Assembly: GCA_023258935.1 (NCBI GenBank)
Contig: JAHFRG010000082.1
Location: 1-6,704 of the forward strand
Reading direction: 5' to 3'
Length of the DNA stretch: 6,704 bases
Origin: Betaproteobacteria bacterium
GTDB lineage: Bacteria; Pseudomonadota; Gammaproteobacteria; Burkholderiales; JAHFRG01
Shown: positions 6,092-6,704 of the stretch, one piece after another
How the letters are laid out: each line of letters opens with the position of its first letter
Position numbering within the stretch: position 1 is the first letter of the stretch
Program-made: the position numbers and the translations under genes
The notes under the pieces: generated by a model
What the model was told of the DNA's origin: nothing
Seen by the model: only the letters and a program-made list of their open reading frames with translations
Database searches by the model: none

Positions 6092-6120
6092 ATTATAAAG
6101 TTAATACTCAAACTATTCAA
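6092..6120 (-). promoter_or_regulatory. Sigma-70 promoter of the alpha operon
   Basis: On the minus strand TTGAAT (6120-6115) and a perfect TATAAT (6097-6092) are spaced by exactly 17 bp, in an A/T-rich 56-bp gap between rpmJ and rpsM. The -35 box starts on the base next to the rpmJ stop codon. E. coli has its alpha-operon promoter at the same point, so the placement supports the call. Transcription should start near 6085, leaving a leader of about 20 nt before rpsM. Confidence 0.8.
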
Positions 6121-6234
6121 TTAACCTTGGCGCTGCTTGTGCCGTGGATTCGGGCAAATCACGCGCACCACGCGCTTGCGCCGGATGATCTTGCATTTGC
6201 GGCACAATGTTTTTACCGAAGCCCGTACTTTCAT
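6121..6234 (-). CDS. rpmJ: 50S ribosomal protein L36 (zinc-type)
   Basis: A 37-residue large-subunit protein beginning MKVRASVKTLCRKC. Cys11, Cys14, Cys27 and His32 form the Cys3-His zinc ribbon of the C+ form of L36; the rest is highly basic. The ribosome site AAGGA lies 6 nt before the ATG. The gene follows infA by 15 bp. It is the final gene of the spc-type transcript and is followed by the promoter of the next group. Confidence 0.97.
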   Translation of the reverse strand: MKVRASVKTLCRKCKIIRRKRVVRVICPNPRHKQRQG

Positions 6235-6249
6235 TTCGCTTCCTTTCTG

Positions 6250-6468
6250 TTACTTGGCGCGGAACACGATGCGCGCCCTGGTTAAATCGTAGGGGGTGAG
6301 TTCCACCGTCACCTTGTCTCCCGGCAGGATGCGAATGTAGTGCATGCGCATCTTCCCGGAAATATGCCCGAGCACAATATGCCCATTTTCAAGTTTCACG
6401 CGGAACGTGGCGTTGGGAAGGGTTTCCATAATCTCCCCCTGCATCTGTATCGTTTCTTCCTTTGCCAT
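6250..6468 (-). CDS. infA: Translation initiation factor IF-1
   Basis: A 72-residue single OB-fold (S1-like) protein that binds the 30S A site with IF-2 and IF-3 during initiation. It matches E. coli IF-1 from end to end: MAKEE, IQMQGEIMETLPNATFRV (7-24), LENGHIVLGHISGKMR (26-41), YIRILPGDKVTVELTPYDL (44-62) and RIVFR near the end. In E. coli infA is elsewhere; its place between secY and rpmJ is common in betaproteobacteria and other phyla. The ribosome site is poor, with only GAAG about 8 nt before the ATG, so coupling to an upstream frame ending 3 bp before the start is possible. Confidence 0.98.
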   Translation of the reverse strand: MAKEETIQMQGEIMETLPNATFRVKLENGHIVLGHISGKMRMHYIRILPGDKVTVELTPYDLTRARIVFRAK

Positions 6469-6471
6469 GCG

Positions 6472-6615
6472 TTAAACTTCGTGTTTTGCGCCAATACCGC
6501 GTTGCTTCGTTTTTATGCGTCGCTTACATACTTCAGTGTATGCGGCGCTAGCATAAAAACTTGCGCCTTGTCTTGGCGCAAAATACTCGTTTACCGACAA
6601 CCTGAGTTTAATCAT
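6472..6615 (-). CDS. Possible small 47-residue frame between secY and infA
   Basis: An ATG frame of 47 codons starts 17 bp after the secY stop and ends 3 bp before infA. It begins MIKLRLSVNEYF, is basic (many Lys and Arg) with one Cys, and matches no family I recognise. An AAAGG run touches the ATG directly, which is too close for a normal ribosome site. The frame passes through the palindrome at 6484-6583, so its open state may be chance; a frame of this length is not rare. Its ending so near infA could allow translational coupling. Likely non-coding, listed because it fills the gap exactly. Confidence 0.25.
   Translation of the reverse strand: MIKLRLSVNEYFAPRQGASFYASAAYTEVCKRRIKTKQRGIGAKHEV
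6484..6583. repeat. 100-bp nested palindrome between secY and infA
   Basis: Three nested inverted repeats share one centre near 6534. The outer arms, 6484-6494 and 6573-6583, are a perfect 11-bp match (TTTTGCGCCAA). The middle arms, 6510-6518 and 6551-6559, are a perfect 9-bp match (TTTTTATGC). The inner arms, 6527-6531 and 6538-6542, match over 5 bp with GC-rich partial pairing just outside. A second, competing stem pairs 6561-6567 with 6575-6581. TTAA occurs on both sides just outside (6472-6475 and 6608-6611). The form suits a mobile miniature or extragenic palindrome; copy number cannot be judged here. Confidence 0.75.
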
Positions 6616-6632
6616 CCTTTCTTGTCCTAAGA

Positions 6633-6704
6633 TTAGCGCACCGACAAGCCGCCGCCCTTGAAATTGGCTTTTTTCAGCAAGCTTTCATACTGATGCGACA
6701 TGAT
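6633..6704 (-). CDS. secY: Preprotein translocase subunit SecY, C-terminal end
   Basis: The last 23 codons and TAA stop of a gene entering from the right edge. The residues MSHQYESLLKKANFKGGG match the cytosolic C-terminal tail of SecY (E. coli has MSSQYESALKKANLKGYG). SecY is the channel subunit of the Sec translocon in the inner membrane. Its place before infA and rpmJ is the expected end of the spc operon, which supports this call despite the short piece seen. Confidence 0.92.
   Translation of the reverse strand: MMSHQYESLLKKANFKGGGLSVR

Overview
The window comes from a proteobacterial chromosome, most likely a betaproteobacterium. The evidence is the gene order secY-infA-rpmJ-rpsM-rpsK-rpsD-rpoA-rplQ, with infA between secY and rpmJ, plus the close match of each protein to proteobacterial family members. 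Genus cannot be read from the sequence. Codon and base usage look even across the window, with moderate GC, and I see no sign that any gene is foreign.

Right part (about 3080-6704, all minus strand, read right to left): the end of the spc operon and the whole alpha operon. The order is the SecY C-terminal end, a 164-bp gap holding a large palindrome crossed by a small open frame, infA (IF-1), rpmJ (L36), a very good sigma-70 promoter, rpsM (S13), rpsK (S11), rpsD (S4), rpoA (RNA polymerase alpha) and rplQ (L17 with a Lys/Ala-rich tail), then an intrinsic terminator. These genes supply small-subunit assembly proteins, two large-subunit proteins, an initiation factor and the polymerase scaffold subunit. 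The promoter before rpsM sits where the E. coli alpha-operon promoter lies, but the leader it would make is only about 20 nt.

Middle (about 2885-3110): an intergenic stretch packed with repeats: a short C/T-rich hairpin, a half-terminator that duplicates the rplQ terminator arm, and a long imperfect inverted repeat built from 8-bp units.

Left part: a SAM hydrolase of the DUF62 family (minus, 2156-2884) meets an NhaA Na+/H+ antiporter gene (plus, 928-2151) tail to tail with 4 bp between them. Upstream of nhaA, 555-927 has no gene but holds a cluster of inverted and direct repeats of the dispersed intergenic type. At the left edge is a DUF488 gene (minus, 1-554) that runs to the window boundary.

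The genes are ordinary housekeeping and accessory functions. I see no new multi-gene system. The points most worth a second look are in the non-coding parts: the secY-infA palindrome with its small frame, the short alpha-operon leader, and the repeat block behind rplQ.
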